This document shows, one piece after another, positions 25,657 to 35,755 of a stretch of DNA of 64,000 bases. Each line of letters opens with the position of its first letter. The stretch's first letter is position 1. The notes under the pieces are model-generated. The model was not told where the DNA came from, made no database searches, and saw nothing but the letters and a program-made list of their open reading frames with translations. The DNA lies in the NCBI GenBank assembly GCA_028829895.1, contig CM054182.1, forward strand, positions 63,916,379 through 63,980,378. Reading direction: 5' to 3'. The stretch comes from Sinotaia quadrata. Lineage: Eukaryota > Mollusca > Gastropoda > Architaenioglossa > Viviparidae. The position numbers and the translations under genes are program-made.

Positions 25657-26121
25657 TCTGGTGACCACTGACCGTGATCTGACAAGGTAAATTGTGTTGT
25701 TGTAAGAAAGTATCATCTCTTTCCTGCTTTTCTATCTCATCACCATTATGCATTGTTTATTGCATGTTAGGGCTTTGCTATTGAGACTTAGGTGAACTGG
25801 ATTTTGATAAGACTTATTATTATTGTGTTGAAATAAGTTTTATAATCTTTACGCTATTATCGTTAACGCGTACCGACTCGTGTTTAGACGTACATAGATC
25901 GATATTTTGTACGCTACATTAGCAACTGTTGTTTTGCTAATTTTCCTAACTTTGCAAATTTGCGATTGGGATTCCTTTTATTCGTGATTGTCATAATCCT
26001 AATCACGTGGTGGCTGGTGTTCATACGCACACCATTGCACCACTTGTGACCGACAGAGGTCAAAATCCCGCGAATATTCTAAGTCACTTTATCCAACTCG
26101 TGATAACTAGCAATTTTAAAA
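25657..26121 (+). other. Retrotransposon 5' leader
   Basis: 465 bp between the LTR and the gag-pol start. After the primer site there is a CAAG|GTAAAT splice-donor-like site near 25685. The remainder is AT-rich and without a frame. Packaging signals would be expected here, but none can be recognised by eye. Confidence 0.55.
25659..25681 (+). other. Primer-binding site, tRNA-Trp-like
   Basis: TGGTGACC begins two bases after the 5' LTR and matches the complement of the 3' end of eukaryotic tRNA-Trp over 8 bases. The following GTGATCTGAC resembles the next part of that tRNA complement (GTGATTTGAAC) if a small gap is allowed. The TGG start fits the universal CCA tail. The tRNA identity is inferred. 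Confidence 0.6.
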
Positions 26122-29100
26122 ATGGCCGAGCTAGTAAACATAAAGAAAGAACTCATGGCTATGGGTAGAGAATTCGGGTATGAGAAAGCCGAGTTAAAGA
26201 AATACGTGGATGAGGAGATAGCTAAATGGTATGTTGTGAAAGAAAATGAGGCGAAAGAGGTGAAAGAGCTAGAGGAGAAAAGATCGAAAGAGGCGAGAGA
26301 GCTAGAATTATTAAAGATTCAGTCTGCTAATGATTTAGAAGATAAAAGGCAGGAAGTAGAAGAGAAAAAGCTTAAGTTAAAAGCGAAAGCACATCAGGAA
26401 CAGCTTGAACTAGCTAAGCAAGAGGTAACGGCTAGAGAGAAGTTGTTAGATGGGACTGCTAAGCAACAGGCCGAATTAAATAAACCCCGTACACGGCTAG
26501 CTTTCTTTAACCCTGAAGTCGAGACGATTGACGAGTTTTTGACACGCTTTGACAGTTTCATTGCCAACTTTAATTACTCTGACATTGAAAAGAAACAACA
26601 ACTCGGTCAAATACTCCAAGGTGAAAGCTCGCGCGCATTTACTGATCTAACGCGCGATCCCGCTATTACTTATGCAGATCTCAAAACGGGTTTGATGCGT
26701 ACTTTTCAATGTACAGCAGAAGGCTTTCGAAAAATGTTTAGGAGAGCCATACCCAAAGCAAATGACACCATGCAAGCCTTCGGTACCCGGTTACGCCATT
26801 ATCTTGATAGATGGATTGATTTGACAGACATCCGGAAGACATATGAGGGCCTATTTGATTTGATATTAAGAGATCAATTTCTCCATATTGCTCCGCCTGC
26901 AATGACGACATATTTGCAGCGAAATCCCCCGACTAACTTCTGTGATATGTTGAAGTTAGCAGACACGTATAACGATTACCCTGATCCGGTAATTACGAGG
27001 AGTGCGCCACGCCCTCCTCTTACAAATCGGCAGAAGTATACACCGAAACTGAACCGACCGATGACGAAATCGGAAAAACCCGAACCGGTACAACGGACAT
27101 ATACTAAGTCACAAGACGTACGACGTCACACACGTGACTCCCCGCCAATGACATGTTACACTTGCAAAGGGAAGGGGCATAGTTCTCAGAACTGTCCCAG
27201 TCCACGTGATGTAAAAGTATGCACTGAAACAGGTGCAACTCTAAAGACCCAACAGGCTACAGTAAACGGACAAAGAGTCAAAATACTGGTCGATACAGGT
27301 GCGTCCATAAGCTGCATAAATGCTAAACTTGTACGCCCTGAACAGTATCTAAGAGGTAGTGTCCGCATTCGATGTGTTATGGGACACCTTAGTACATGTC
27401 CAAGAGCCACTGTACATGTTACGTCACCCGTATTTTCCGGTACAGTCACCGCCGCAGTAATAAGAGACATGCAGTTCGGATTCATACTATCGCCCGAACA
27501 GTGTGACGCACACACTGATGACATCTATCCTGTTCTCCCCGTAACCACTAGAGCACAACGGGAACGTAGTAAACAAGGACCCCCGGCTCTAAAGATAGTC
27601 GAGAACACATTTCCGCAGTTGACCCCAAGTCAACTCAGTCACCTGCAGCAGGAGGACAAAAGTTTGTCCTCAATGCTAAAGCTGGCACGGAAAAACACTA
27701 TTACGTCCAGCAAGTACGCGACAATTACGTATTTCCTGAAGGACGGGCTAGCGTTTCGGCGCACCGACTTTAAGGAAAATGATACTAGAAGCACCACGTG
27801 TCTATTTACCCCTAAACCACTCAGACCGCTGATTCTAAGCTTTGCACACGACTCAATCATGTCTGGACATCAGGGCGCGCGTCGCACTGAACAACGGATT
27901 CGCGAGGATTTTTTTTGGCCAGGCCTGAGTAGGGATGTTCGCTCGTACGTTCGTACATGTACGCAGTGTCAACAACATATCGACCGAGGGCGTGTCAGTC
28001 GAGTTCCCCTCGAGATAGTACCAACAGTAGAGGAACCATTCCTAAAAGTCGCAGTAGACATTATTGGCCCAATCATTCCCGCGGCCGAAGGAGGATATCG
28101 CTATATCCTAACAATCGTGGATTTTGCAACACGATATCCAGAAGCAGTCGCATTAAAGGGCATCACAGCAATCGAAGTCGCAGACGCTTTAATAGACGTA
28201 TTTTCTCGCACGGGCGTTCCCCGAGAGATATTGAGTGACCAGGGCACTCAATTCACATCAGCAATGATGGCTGAAACAATGCGTCTACTGGCGTGTAAAC
28301 AGTTGTTCTCATCACCATATCACGCTCAGTCTAATGGTGCCGTTGAACGATTCAACGGTACAATAAAGAAAATGTTAATTAAAATGGCCTCGGAACAACC
28401 CGACCAGTGGCCGCGTTTTCTAGCACCATTACTCTTCGCATATCGCGAACTCCCACAAGAGAGTACGGGCTACTCACCATTCCAACTACTATACGGCAGG
28501 CAACCTCGTGGTCCCCTTAAGCTAATAAAAGAAACATGGGTCAAGGGAGACACTGTGACCGATGGTAAAGATGTTCACACGTACGTAGCCGAACTACGTC
28601 AACGTCTGACCGAGACATGTCACTTAGCACAGGAAAACGTTCGCGAAAAACAACCCCGATACAAGCGAAATTTTGACCGTACAGCTGTGGAACGTAACCT
28701 CGAATCAGGTCAGCTCGTGTTACTCTTGCGGCCCACGCATAACAACCGCATGCAAATGCACTGGCGTGGACCCTACCGCGTTATTAAGCGTGTGAAGCAG
28801 AACGACTACAGCATACAGATAGGAAATAAGCAGAAAATCTATCACATAAATATGCTCAAGCGTTACTATGAACGCAGCGACGAACAGATAGAAAACGTGA
28901 ATGTCGCACTGATACAATTGGAAGACTCCAATTTCAGAACAGACATGATGTCCGCCGAAACCACGCCTAACCCCGCAGTTACAGTCGATCAAGTCGAGAT
29001 TGACTCGAACTTAACTGTCGAACAGCGCGACGCAATGTCAAACCTCTTACACAGACACGCGCGCATATTCACCGACCAACCGGGCCACTCAGATTTGGTT

Positions 29101-30396
29101 GAACACCGCATCAAACTTTTAAGTGACAAACCGATACGCTTAAAACAGTACCCACAGAAATATGAGAGCACCAAGTACATAGCAGAACAGGTGCGTGAAA
29201 TGCAAAAACAGGGCGTGATTGAACGGTCAATCTCCCCATATTCATCACCGGTCGTCTTAGTTAAAAAGAAAGACGGTACGCTTCGTTTTTGTGTGGACTA
29301 CAGACAGTTAAATGAGATAACTGAATTCGATGCGGAACCTATTCCAAATCAGGACGAATTATTCGCAAAACTAACTAAGGCACATTACTTTTCAAAGTTT
29401 GACATGTGCAAAGGGTACTGGCAACTGTCAGTTGCTATTGACGACAGACCAAAAACAGCATTTCCAACTCCGCTAGGCTTATTTCAGTTTTGCCGACTAC
29501 CGTTCGGACTAGCGAACGCACCCGCAACATTCGCGCGCTTCATGCGAAAATTACCGTTAGAGAGCGTTGACGCATTGAATTTCTTTGATGACATACTGGT
29601 AGCAACAGGAACATGGGACCAACATTTATCCTCAGTGGGTGGTCTACTTGACATTCTCGAGCGCCATAGATTGACCGTGAAACCCTCCAAAGTACGCGCG
29701 GGCTTTCGAGAGATTGAGTTTCTTGGCCATATCATAAGTGACGGACAAATAGGCCCTAATCTAGACTTAACTGCAGCCATTCGTGACATGACCTTACCGA
29801 CTACAAAGAAACAGGTCAGGGCAGTTTTGGGGCTAGTGGGGTACTACCGAAAATTTGTCCCAAACTTCAGTACGCTTCTTAAACCACTGACGGACTTAAC
29901 TGGAAACAAACAACCCACGAAAATACGATGGACGGCAGAGTGTAGCACCGCCCTCGAAAAAGTGAAGGACATCTTGACCAGTAAACCCGTCCTACAGTTA
30001 CCAGACTTTGACAAGAGATTTATTGTCAGGACCGACGCATCAGACGAAGGCCTCGGTGCCATACTTCTCCAAGAGACAGATGACGAATACCTACCGGTAG
30101 CATACGCGTCTAAGAAACTGTTAGATCGTGAGACACGGTACTCTACGATCGAAAAAGAGTGCTTAGCAATCGTATGGGCACTCAAGAAATTTAGTGCATA
30201 TCTGTACTCTAAACCATTCATCCTGCAGTGCGATCATAAGCCGCTGACATATCTGCGCACTAGCATGTATGATAACGCTAGGCTAACTAGATGGACACTC
30301 CTGCTACAGGAGTATAGCTTCGTTGTCGAACACATCGCGGGCAGAGAAAATTCGGGGTCCGATGCATTATCCCGGCATGCCATAACCGCGATATAA
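26122..30396 (+). CDS. gag-pol: Fused Gag-Pol polyprotein: Gag, protease, integrase, RT, RNase H
   Basis: A single uninterrupted frame of 1,424 residues; the start has a good context (AAAATGG). Residues 1-120 are charged and coiled-coil-like. A gag capsid-like region spans about 121-290, and a zinc knuckle has C345, C348, H353, C358 (CX2CX4HX4C). Protease: LVDTGAS with Asp391. Integrase: H576, H583, C613, C616 zinc module; catalytic D646, D706, E742 (DD35E); GPY at 883-885. Reverse transcriptase: about 1010-1210, with D1094 and FFDD at 1154-1157 (usually Y-x-D-D). RNase H: D1305, E1346, D1371, D1414. The frame ends 10 residues after D1414, so nothing follows RNase H. All catalytic residues I looked for are present. 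No frameshift or stop separates Gag from Pol, so how the Gag excess is made is unclear. The domain order is copia-like, the sequence gypsy-like. Confidence 0.95.
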   Translation: MAELVNIKKELMAMGREFGYEKAELKKYVDEEIAKWYVVKENEAKEVKELEEKRSKEARELELLKIQSANDLEDKRQEVEEKKLKLKAKAHQEQLELAKQEVTAREKLLDGTAKQQAELNKPRTRLAFFNPEVETIDEFLTRFDSFIANFNYSDIEKKQQLGQILQGESSRAFTDLTRDPAITYADLKTGLMRTFQCTAEGFRKMFRRAIPKANDTMQAFGTRLRHYLDRWIDLTDIRKTYEGLFDLILRDQFLHIAPPAMTTYLQRNPPTNFCDMLKLADTYNDYPDPVITRSAPRPPLTNRQKYTPKLNRPMTKSEKPEPVQRTYTKSQDVRRHTRDSPPMTCYTCKGKGHSSQNCPSPRDVKVCTETGATLKTQQATVNGQRVKILVDTGASISCINAKLVRPEQYLRGSVRIRCVMGHLSTCPRATVHVTSPVFSGTVTAAVIRDMQFGFILSPEQCDAHTDDIYPVLPVTTRAQRERSKQGPPALKIVENTFPQLTPSQLSHLQQEDKSLSSMLKLARKNTITSSKYATITYFLKDGLAFRRTDFKENDTRSTTCLFTPKPLRPLILSFAHDSIMSGHQGARRTEQRIREDFFWPGLSRDVRSYVRTCTQCQQHIDRGRVSRVPLEIVPTVEEPFLKVAVDIIGPIIPAAEGGYRYILTIVDFATRYPEAVALKGITAIEVADALIDVFSRTGVPREILSDQGTQFTSAMMAETMRLLACKQLFSSPYHAQSNGAVERFNGTIKKMLIKMASEQPDQWPRFLAPLLFAYRELPQESTGYSPFQLLYGRQPRGPLKLIKETWVKGDTVTDGKDVHTYVAELRQRLTETCHLAQENVREKQPRYKRNFDRTAVERNLESGQLVLLLRPTHNNRMQMHWRGPYRVIKRVKQNDYSIQIGNKQKIYHINMLKRYYERSDEQIENVNVALIQLEDSNFRTDMMSAETTPNPAVTVDQVEIDSNLTVEQRDAMSNLLHRHARIFTDQPGHSDLVEHRIKLLSDKPIRLKQYPQKYESTKYIAEQVREMQKQGVIERSISPYSSPVVLVKKKDGTLRFCVDYRQLNEITEFDAEPIPNQDELFAKLTKAHYFSKFDMCKGYWQLSVAIDDRPKTAFPTPLGLFQFCRLPFGLANAPATFARFMRKLPLESVDALNFFDDILVATGTWDQHLSSVGGLLDILERHRLTVKPSKVRAGFREIEFLGHIISDGQIGPNLDLTAAIRDMTLPTTKKQVRAVLGLVGYYRKFVPNFSTLLKPLTDLTGNKQPTKIRWTAECSTALEKVKDILTSKPVLQLPDFDKRFIVRTDASDEGLGAILLQETDDEYLPVAYASKKLLDRETRYSTIEKECLAIVWALKKFSAYLYSKPFILQCDHKPLTYLRTSMYDNARLTRWTLLLQEYSFVVEHIAGRENSGSDALSRHAITAI

Positions 30397-30407
30397 ACAA
30401 GAGAGAG

Positions 30408-30452
30408 GATAGTCTCTCCACAGATGCGCATAAAATTCCTGTGGAGACTATC
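30408..30452 (+). other. Hairpin just after the gag-pol stop
   Basis: GATAGTCTCTCCACAG (30408-30423) pairs with CTGTGGAGACTATC (30439-30452) with a two-base bulge and a 15-base loop. It starts 12 bases after the TAA. It could be a structured RNA element of the genomic transcript (export, packaging or stability); the role is unknown. Confidence 0.55.
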
Positions 30453-30514
30453 GTGTGAAATAAAATCTTTTTTGTTCCTATTTGATTTCCACTCTGTGAG
30501 CTCCAATCAATTTT

Positions 30515-30525
30515 AAGAAGGGGGT
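30515..30525 (+). other. Polypurine tract
   Basis: AAGAAGGGGG followed by one T directly precedes the 3' LTR TG. This is the expected plus-strand primer site. Confidence 0.85.
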
Positions 30526-32244
30526 TGTCACAGGAAATGAGGGACAGAAATTATATTTTATTTCATTTTAAAAAACCGCTAACAAAACTAATTGAAGTAA
30601 TCCGAGTTTTGTTATTTTTCGTATGTAGCATGTAAATTCCAGTAACGGTCACCTAAGATCTCTTTAGTAGACAGACGTTCGTGACGCAGTGTGTGTTAGT
30701 ATATCATATTTGAATATATATATTAGTTTATGAAGAATATGTATATTAAATAAATTGGGACAACTGCGCACTACGGTCACATGTTGTTGACGAGAGAAAT
30801 GACCAGTGCGCATTAGAATTGACCACAGAAAAGCGTGCATCACGATTACCACTATATATCCAAGGCAAAAATCATGTCACAGGACATAGCTTCTGGAAGT
30901 TTTGGAAACCTTCAGTGGAAACTATATAAGAGGCAAAACGAAGACTTTATTCTCAATGTTGAAAACGTCGATTCGTCTGAAGCCAGTCTAACTTCACGTA
31001 TGAATTATCTCATGTACAGAGATTTCATAAAGGAAAGCTGCAATAATCTCTTTCCATCCGTTTTCCATCCGTCTGATGCCATATATCGAGTAACGAGGCA
31101 AAATTACTCAGTATAATTGTTGGCAAAGTGGAAAGTTCGCTGTCAAGAAAAACCCGATGCATGTGACGCTGGTTGTATGCAGTTAACGACACGAGGGACC
31201 AACTTGTTCTTCCCCCTGTCTGAGTTCGTTTTGGCAGTCTATCCCGCAAATTGAGAGGCTAGCGTCGGAGATACATATCCGGATTTCTACACTCAATGTA
31301 ATGCGACGACACATCCCACTGGACGACTCCATCCGATAATGCTAAACGTCGTTGAGGTGTCCGTGTCCACGACAAACAACGATAATTATCGAGGCTGACA
31401 GCAGTCAGCTAAATTTCAGATTTCTCCCCAGTGATAATCTGAAAGTGGTGCCTAGATTCTGCAGAATCTTCACCTGTAATGCGACGCCTCAATTGCGTCC
31501 CGTCTTCACTTTGAAGTGCCGCTTATAAGTGACGTGTGAGATTACGTCATCTCCTTGGAACTCTGACATTAATAGTGAGTAATAATTAGCACGGCTAACG
31601 CGCACATACTTAACCCTAGGACTCTAAGAAAATGAACACTATTATATCGTTTGCAAAATAAGAACTTTAATGTTAAAAGTAATGCTTATTTTACATGTGA
31701 ACTATTGTTAAAGCGGCCCCATTTGCCGCATAAGAATTGTGTAATTAATCTTTATTTTATATTTTGAATTTCATCATTTCATCTCCCCTTATTTCCCACA
31801 GAGTGTATGACATTGGAAAGTTGAATGAATGATTAATCACTGTGCGAAAGAGTAGTGCCCCCTTTTAAATCGGGAAATAAATAACCTGATTTAAACATCT
31901 TTCAACTCTCTTGTTATTCATAGTTTTTGAGAGGGACGAAAGAATTTGTATTATTGTTTTGCACCGTTCGTCTGTTCGTCCATTTATTCACATTTATGAT
32001 ACACACTCACAACACACACCGCCAATAAAACGTTCCTTGGCATGACACTAATAAACTGGGCCCCACCCAAACATCAATGGAGTATGTCATGTGTGTCTAT
32101 GTAACAACCTGACACGACGTAGTACTGGCACACGTCACGGGCTTTTTTTGGAGGTGCACCGGAGCAGGCCAAAAATAGACTTCACCCCTTGCATCTCTAA
32201 CTTCAGCTCGGGTCGGCTTGTAACGAGCCTCCCGTTTTGCGACA
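30526..32244 (+). repeat. 3' LTR, 1,719 bp
   Basis: It matches the 5' LTR at a constant offset of 6,588 bp with no visible indels, and the three short frames in each LTR translate identically. It ends GCGACA, directly followed by the target duplication GCACA. Confidence 0.95.
30835..31116 (+). CDS. Second copy of the LTR open frame (3' LTR)
   Basis: It is identical in translation to the 93-codon frame of the 5' LTR, which follows from LTR duplication during reverse transcription and is not independent evidence of coding. Confidence 0.22.
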   Translation: MHHDYHYISKAKIMSQDIASGSFGNLQWKLYKRQNEDFILNVENVDSSEASLTSRMNYLMYRDFIKESCNNLFPSVFHPSDAIYRVTRQNYSV

Positions 32245-32249
32245 GCACA
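32245..32249. repeat. Target-site duplication, right copy (GCACA)
   Basis: GCACA directly follows the CA end of the 3' LTR and matches the left flank. This pairing shows an original insertion without later recombination between copies. Confidence 0.88.
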
Positions 32250-32833
32250 TATTATATAGATTATACTATAGATAAAAACAGTAATTGTTGTAATACAGGA
32301 AACCTCTTGTAGCCATTACTATTACTATGATTGAGAAGAGTTCTTGACCGAACATTGTAAGAAAGTCCTTTAACTACCAATTGTAATATTTCAGAAAACC
32401 TTACAGCTCTATTATCTACCATTAGTACTTTGATTAAAAACAATTCTTTTTGCTGTCTTTCTTCCTATGACAAAGAAAAAGCTAGAATTATTACTAAGAT
32501 ATAAATAGAAGTTCATTTACATACCCATATCAATAGATCGTTTACATTCAAAATTCCTTTTTAATATCTGCCATAATGAAAAACAAAAACAATTGTTAAA
32601 TAGATTTAAAAAATATATTTAATTGCGTTTTTTTTCTATAAGTTAATAAATATAAATAAATTATGATCGATTACTTCTGGCTGAATTAAAAAAAAATGTG
32701 ATCTGATTTTGCGAACGTGTTTCTTTGCAAAATAACAGACTGGCTATATCTTGTGCTGCTTTCATTATGGTAAAAATGATTTGTTTTACAGATGAAAATA
32801 GGGGTTAAGAAACTATTTCCTTTACAAAAAACA
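32250..32833. other. AT-rich flank right of the retrotransposon
   Basis: No gene recognised. Confidence 0.4.
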
Positions 32834-33300
32834 ACCCGCATTTTTACGTCAGTAAACTTTTCATTGACAAAAGAACAACCTGTATTTATGCCGGTAATTC
32901 CTTCTTTAACGAAATACTTGCATTTGTGACGTCAGTAAACGTTTCATTAACAAAAGAACAACCTGTATTTATGCCGGTAATTCCTTCTTTAACAAAAGTC
33001 CTGTATATGAAACGTCAGTAAACTTTTCATTAAGAAAATCAACTTGTATTTATGTCAGAAAATTTCTTTCTTTAACAAAACCCCTCTATTTGTAATTTCA
33101 ATAAATTTTTCATTAACAATAAAAAAAAAACAAAACCAACCTTTGTCAGAAATTTCTTCTTTAACAAAATCCCCTGTATTTGTGATGTCAGTAAACTTTT
33201 CATTAACAGAACAACAACCAGTATTTATGTCAGTAATTTCTCCTTTAATAAAACCCCTGTATTTGTGACGTCAGTAAAATTTTCATTATAGAAGAACAAC
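32834..33300. repeat. About 80-bp diverged minisatellite, six copies
   Basis: The unit alternates ACGTCAGTAAACTTTTCATT and CCTGTATTTATGCCGGTAAT with TTCTTTAACAAAA. Copies vary in length. Confidence 0.88.
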
Positions 33301-33790
33301 CTGCTTGTGTGACACCACTCTACGTTTATTCTTTTAAAATAGTGAAGGTACAATCTGTCATAAAAGTTTACAGTTGGAAACAGTGCACTATTTGGGACCT
33401 ACAACATGAAATGAAAGTTTGAGTGGTTTTGTATTTGTTTACAATAAACTGGCAAACATTCATACAGACTTGGAATGAAGTCTGAGGTAGACTGTTTGTC
33501 AGCTCCGCTTTCGGAGTAACAAGAAAGTGATAGATCCAATTCAAGTGAAAAAGATATAAACACCATATGCATAAGAAAGTAAAAATAAAAATAATAATAA
33601 AAAACAAGCAATACACGAATGAATTTGCAATCGGCATGTCTTATATTTTGTTTTCGTGTCAAAATGTGGCCATTATTCCACTTTCATTTTATTTAAATTT
33701 TTTTTTAAAGCATACGTCCACGTCGCCTACATCACGGCTCTCATTGGCCATTCTGACAATTAGAAACTGTTCACACACTTGTGTTCTCAC

Positions 33791-34289
33791 CTGTGAGCGA
33801 AGCTTATGGAAACTTGTGTAGGATCGTAAAGTTTAAACACAGTGTACTTCTTTTTGTCGTATCGCCTGTCTCGGGCCGAAAATTCGGCGTATTTCGCAAA
33901 CTCTGGCGTCAAAAAACCGGCCAAATTGTGCACACGAGGCCGCTCCTTGGGTGACGGCGGTGGCTTTGGAGTGACGTCCTCTTCTTCCGCGACTAGGCCA
34001 AAGCAGTGGAACTGGCGTTTGTGCCTGTGGTACCTGTACGCCATTCCAGAAACCATGAGGTTCACCGCCCCGGCAGTCGTCAAAAAGACGCCGAAAAACG
34101 TCATGAAGTCGTTGACGTCTCTGGCGAAGACACCCTTAAGGGCGTAGACGACCACGATGATGCCCAGGTACAGGAAGAACAGCCCGCTCAGGGCCAGGAA
34201 GGACCATAGCTCTTGTCGCACGTGCTCACGTGCTCGGGCTATGCACCCGCCTTGTCCAGGCTGCACCCGCACTTCGACCACCGTCATCC
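33791..34289 (-). CDS. Gene B exon: two-helix membrane protein segment
   Basis: A 499-bp minus-strand exon, clearly more GC-rich than its surroundings. Acceptor GCTTGTCGCAG at 34290; the first ATG follows two bases later, so it may hold the start codon. 165 residues then lead to a consensus donor CACAG|GTGAGA at 33790; reading through the donor would hit TGA at once, so splicing is the better model. Predicted helices are at about residues 29-51 (ALSGLFFLYLGIIVVVYAL) and 63-84 (FFGVFLTTAGAVNLMVSGM), followed by a basic stretch (YRYHRHKRQ) and a Pro-rich, then basic, tail (KPPPSPKERPR). Both ends facing the cytoplasm is inferred. Architecture resembles gene A, but no alignable similarity was evident. 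Family not recognised. Confidence 0.6.
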
Positions 34290-34382
34290 CTGCGACAAGC
34301 CAGGCTCCAGCTCAGGAGCCAGAAGAGTTTGTTTGGATCGAGTTTGCTTTGTCAACAAGTCGAGCACAAGCCTTGCTATTCC

Positions 34383-34610
34383 AGCGTGTTGACGCGTCAG
34401 AGCCAGTGTGATGGACACGTCAGAGCCAGTGTGAAATTTTCTCTAGTTTGCAGTTTGTTTGCACGTCAGAGCCAGTGTGATATTTGGTCCTATTTGCAGC
34501 GTGCTGACACGTCAGAGCCAGTGGCGACAGTTACTCCAGTTTGCAGCCGTGTGGACACATTAGAGCCAGTGGCGACAGTTAATTCCAGTTTGCAGCATGA
34601 TGGTACAATA
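34383..34610. repeat. About 50-bp minisatellite, five copies
   Basis: Units contain GACACGTCAGAGCCAGTGTG or GTGGCGACAGTT, and TTTGCAGC. It lies just upstream of the gene B exon acceptor. Confidence 0.85.
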
Positions 34611-35422
34611 GAGTCGGAGCTTGTTTGCTTTTTATTTCAACATCACTTTGCATGCATTGTATTTCACTTCAACTGTAAACTTTGGTTATTGATTTCCCGT
34701 TTTTTCCCCATTATGTCTCTTTTGTTGTTGTTTGTGATTCTTTTCCTCCTCGAATGTTACACAACTGGTGTTTTTAGCTAAATTCTGCCTGCCACAAAAA
34801 TATTCTGTTTGCCCATGAAACGACTCAGATTCGAAGCACAAGTACAAACTATATCCACACCTTACTAACACAAACTGTATTCACACTTTACGAGCAAAAC
34901 CTGTATCCACAGTTTACTATTAGATTTTGGTCTCCTTGACAAAACCCTTCAACAAACTACTATTTATTTAGCTATTTATTGACTTTGTGCGCTAACGTGC
35001 ATCATTATCCTGCACACGATCAGTAGGGTAGTGGTTTTCCAAGAAGAAGCTGGCGAGCCACTGGCAGCGCTGGGGGAAAAAAAATGGTTACATCGTGCGG
35101 TTTTATTTTCAGGCACAATTCTTTTCCACCAGTCGAGAATGACTAACAGCTTGCTCATGCCTATAACACTGCACTGTCTTATTAAGATGCTCTCTCCCCC
35201 CTCCAACCTTTCTAGTCATCTTGCCAAAAGCTTGATTGCTTGGGCCAGTATCTCCCCTCCCTTACATTTTGCATTCGCTTCCAGTCATCGACTAATATAA
35301 AAATGTAATCAAAATATAATATTTTGTTTCTTGTTTTATTCGTTTGGGGTTATTTGCTTTTTTTTCTCTTTTTGTGCATTTTTATTTATTACTATTTATC
35401 CAAAGCGTGTGATGCGACCCAG

Positions 35423-35755
35423 TTATGGCAAGCTCTCAGTGAATTTAGCAAACCGAGACTGACTACCGACTTGGCAAAACGAGACTATGTACCACAGTAA
35501 CACAGTGGCGAACCGAGACCGATTACGAGCAAGCTTTCTGTGCGTTTTGCCACGTGAAAGAATGACGCGACGCGGGCTGTTTGTTGTCCGACGAGTTCCA
35601 GCCGCTCTGTTGTGAACATTGCTGGAAACCGTGGAATTACACCTTGGAGATCCAACAGATACGAAAACGTGTTTATTCGTGGGTCGTCCTATTAGTGCTC
35701 GTGTCTTCAACAGGCTCCCAATCCTCAGTACAGCAACAAAAAGAGTTGGTTTCAT
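35423..35755 (-). other. 110-codon minus-strand frame, unassigned
   Basis: A GC-richer block with an ATG frame of 110 codons, Arg/Ser/Thr-rich with no domain. Its distal part contains a short internal repeat (CGAGACTGACTAC / CGAGACCGATTAC). It may be a dispersed repeat rather than a gene. Confidence 0.15.

Larger units (their letters stand above)
23938..32244 (+). mobile_element. Complete Ty3/gypsy-like LTR retrotransposon with integrase upstream of RT (Gmr1-like layout)
   Basis: The element is 8,307 bp. Two 1,719-bp direct repeats (23938-25656 and 30526-32244) begin TGTCACAGG and end TTTTGCGACA, and both are flanked by GCACA. Inside are a primer-binding site next to the 5' LTR, a 465-bp leader, one gag-pol frame (26122-30396), a hairpin, and a polypurine tract abutting the 3' LTR. 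Domain content is Ty3/gypsy-type, but integrase precedes reverse transcriptase. Known: this order within gypsy-like elements defines the Gmr1-like group. Inferred: a recent insertion, because corresponding LTR positions keep a constant 6,588-bp offset and I saw no mismatch. No env-like frame lies between the RNase H end and the 3' LTR. It may sit in an intron of the minus-strand gene B. Confidence 0.95.

Noticed and set aside
26122..30396. Short frames antisense to or offset within gag-pol
   Set aside because: Shadows of a strong 1,424-codon frame; none has its own domain.
30397..30525. Envelope gene between RNase H and the 3' LTR
   Set aside because: Only 129 bases remain and no frame is present.
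23938..32244. Ty1/copia classification from domain order alone
   Set aside because: The GPY/F integrase tail, CCHC Gag and gypsy-type RT/RNase H motifs point to Ty3/gypsy.
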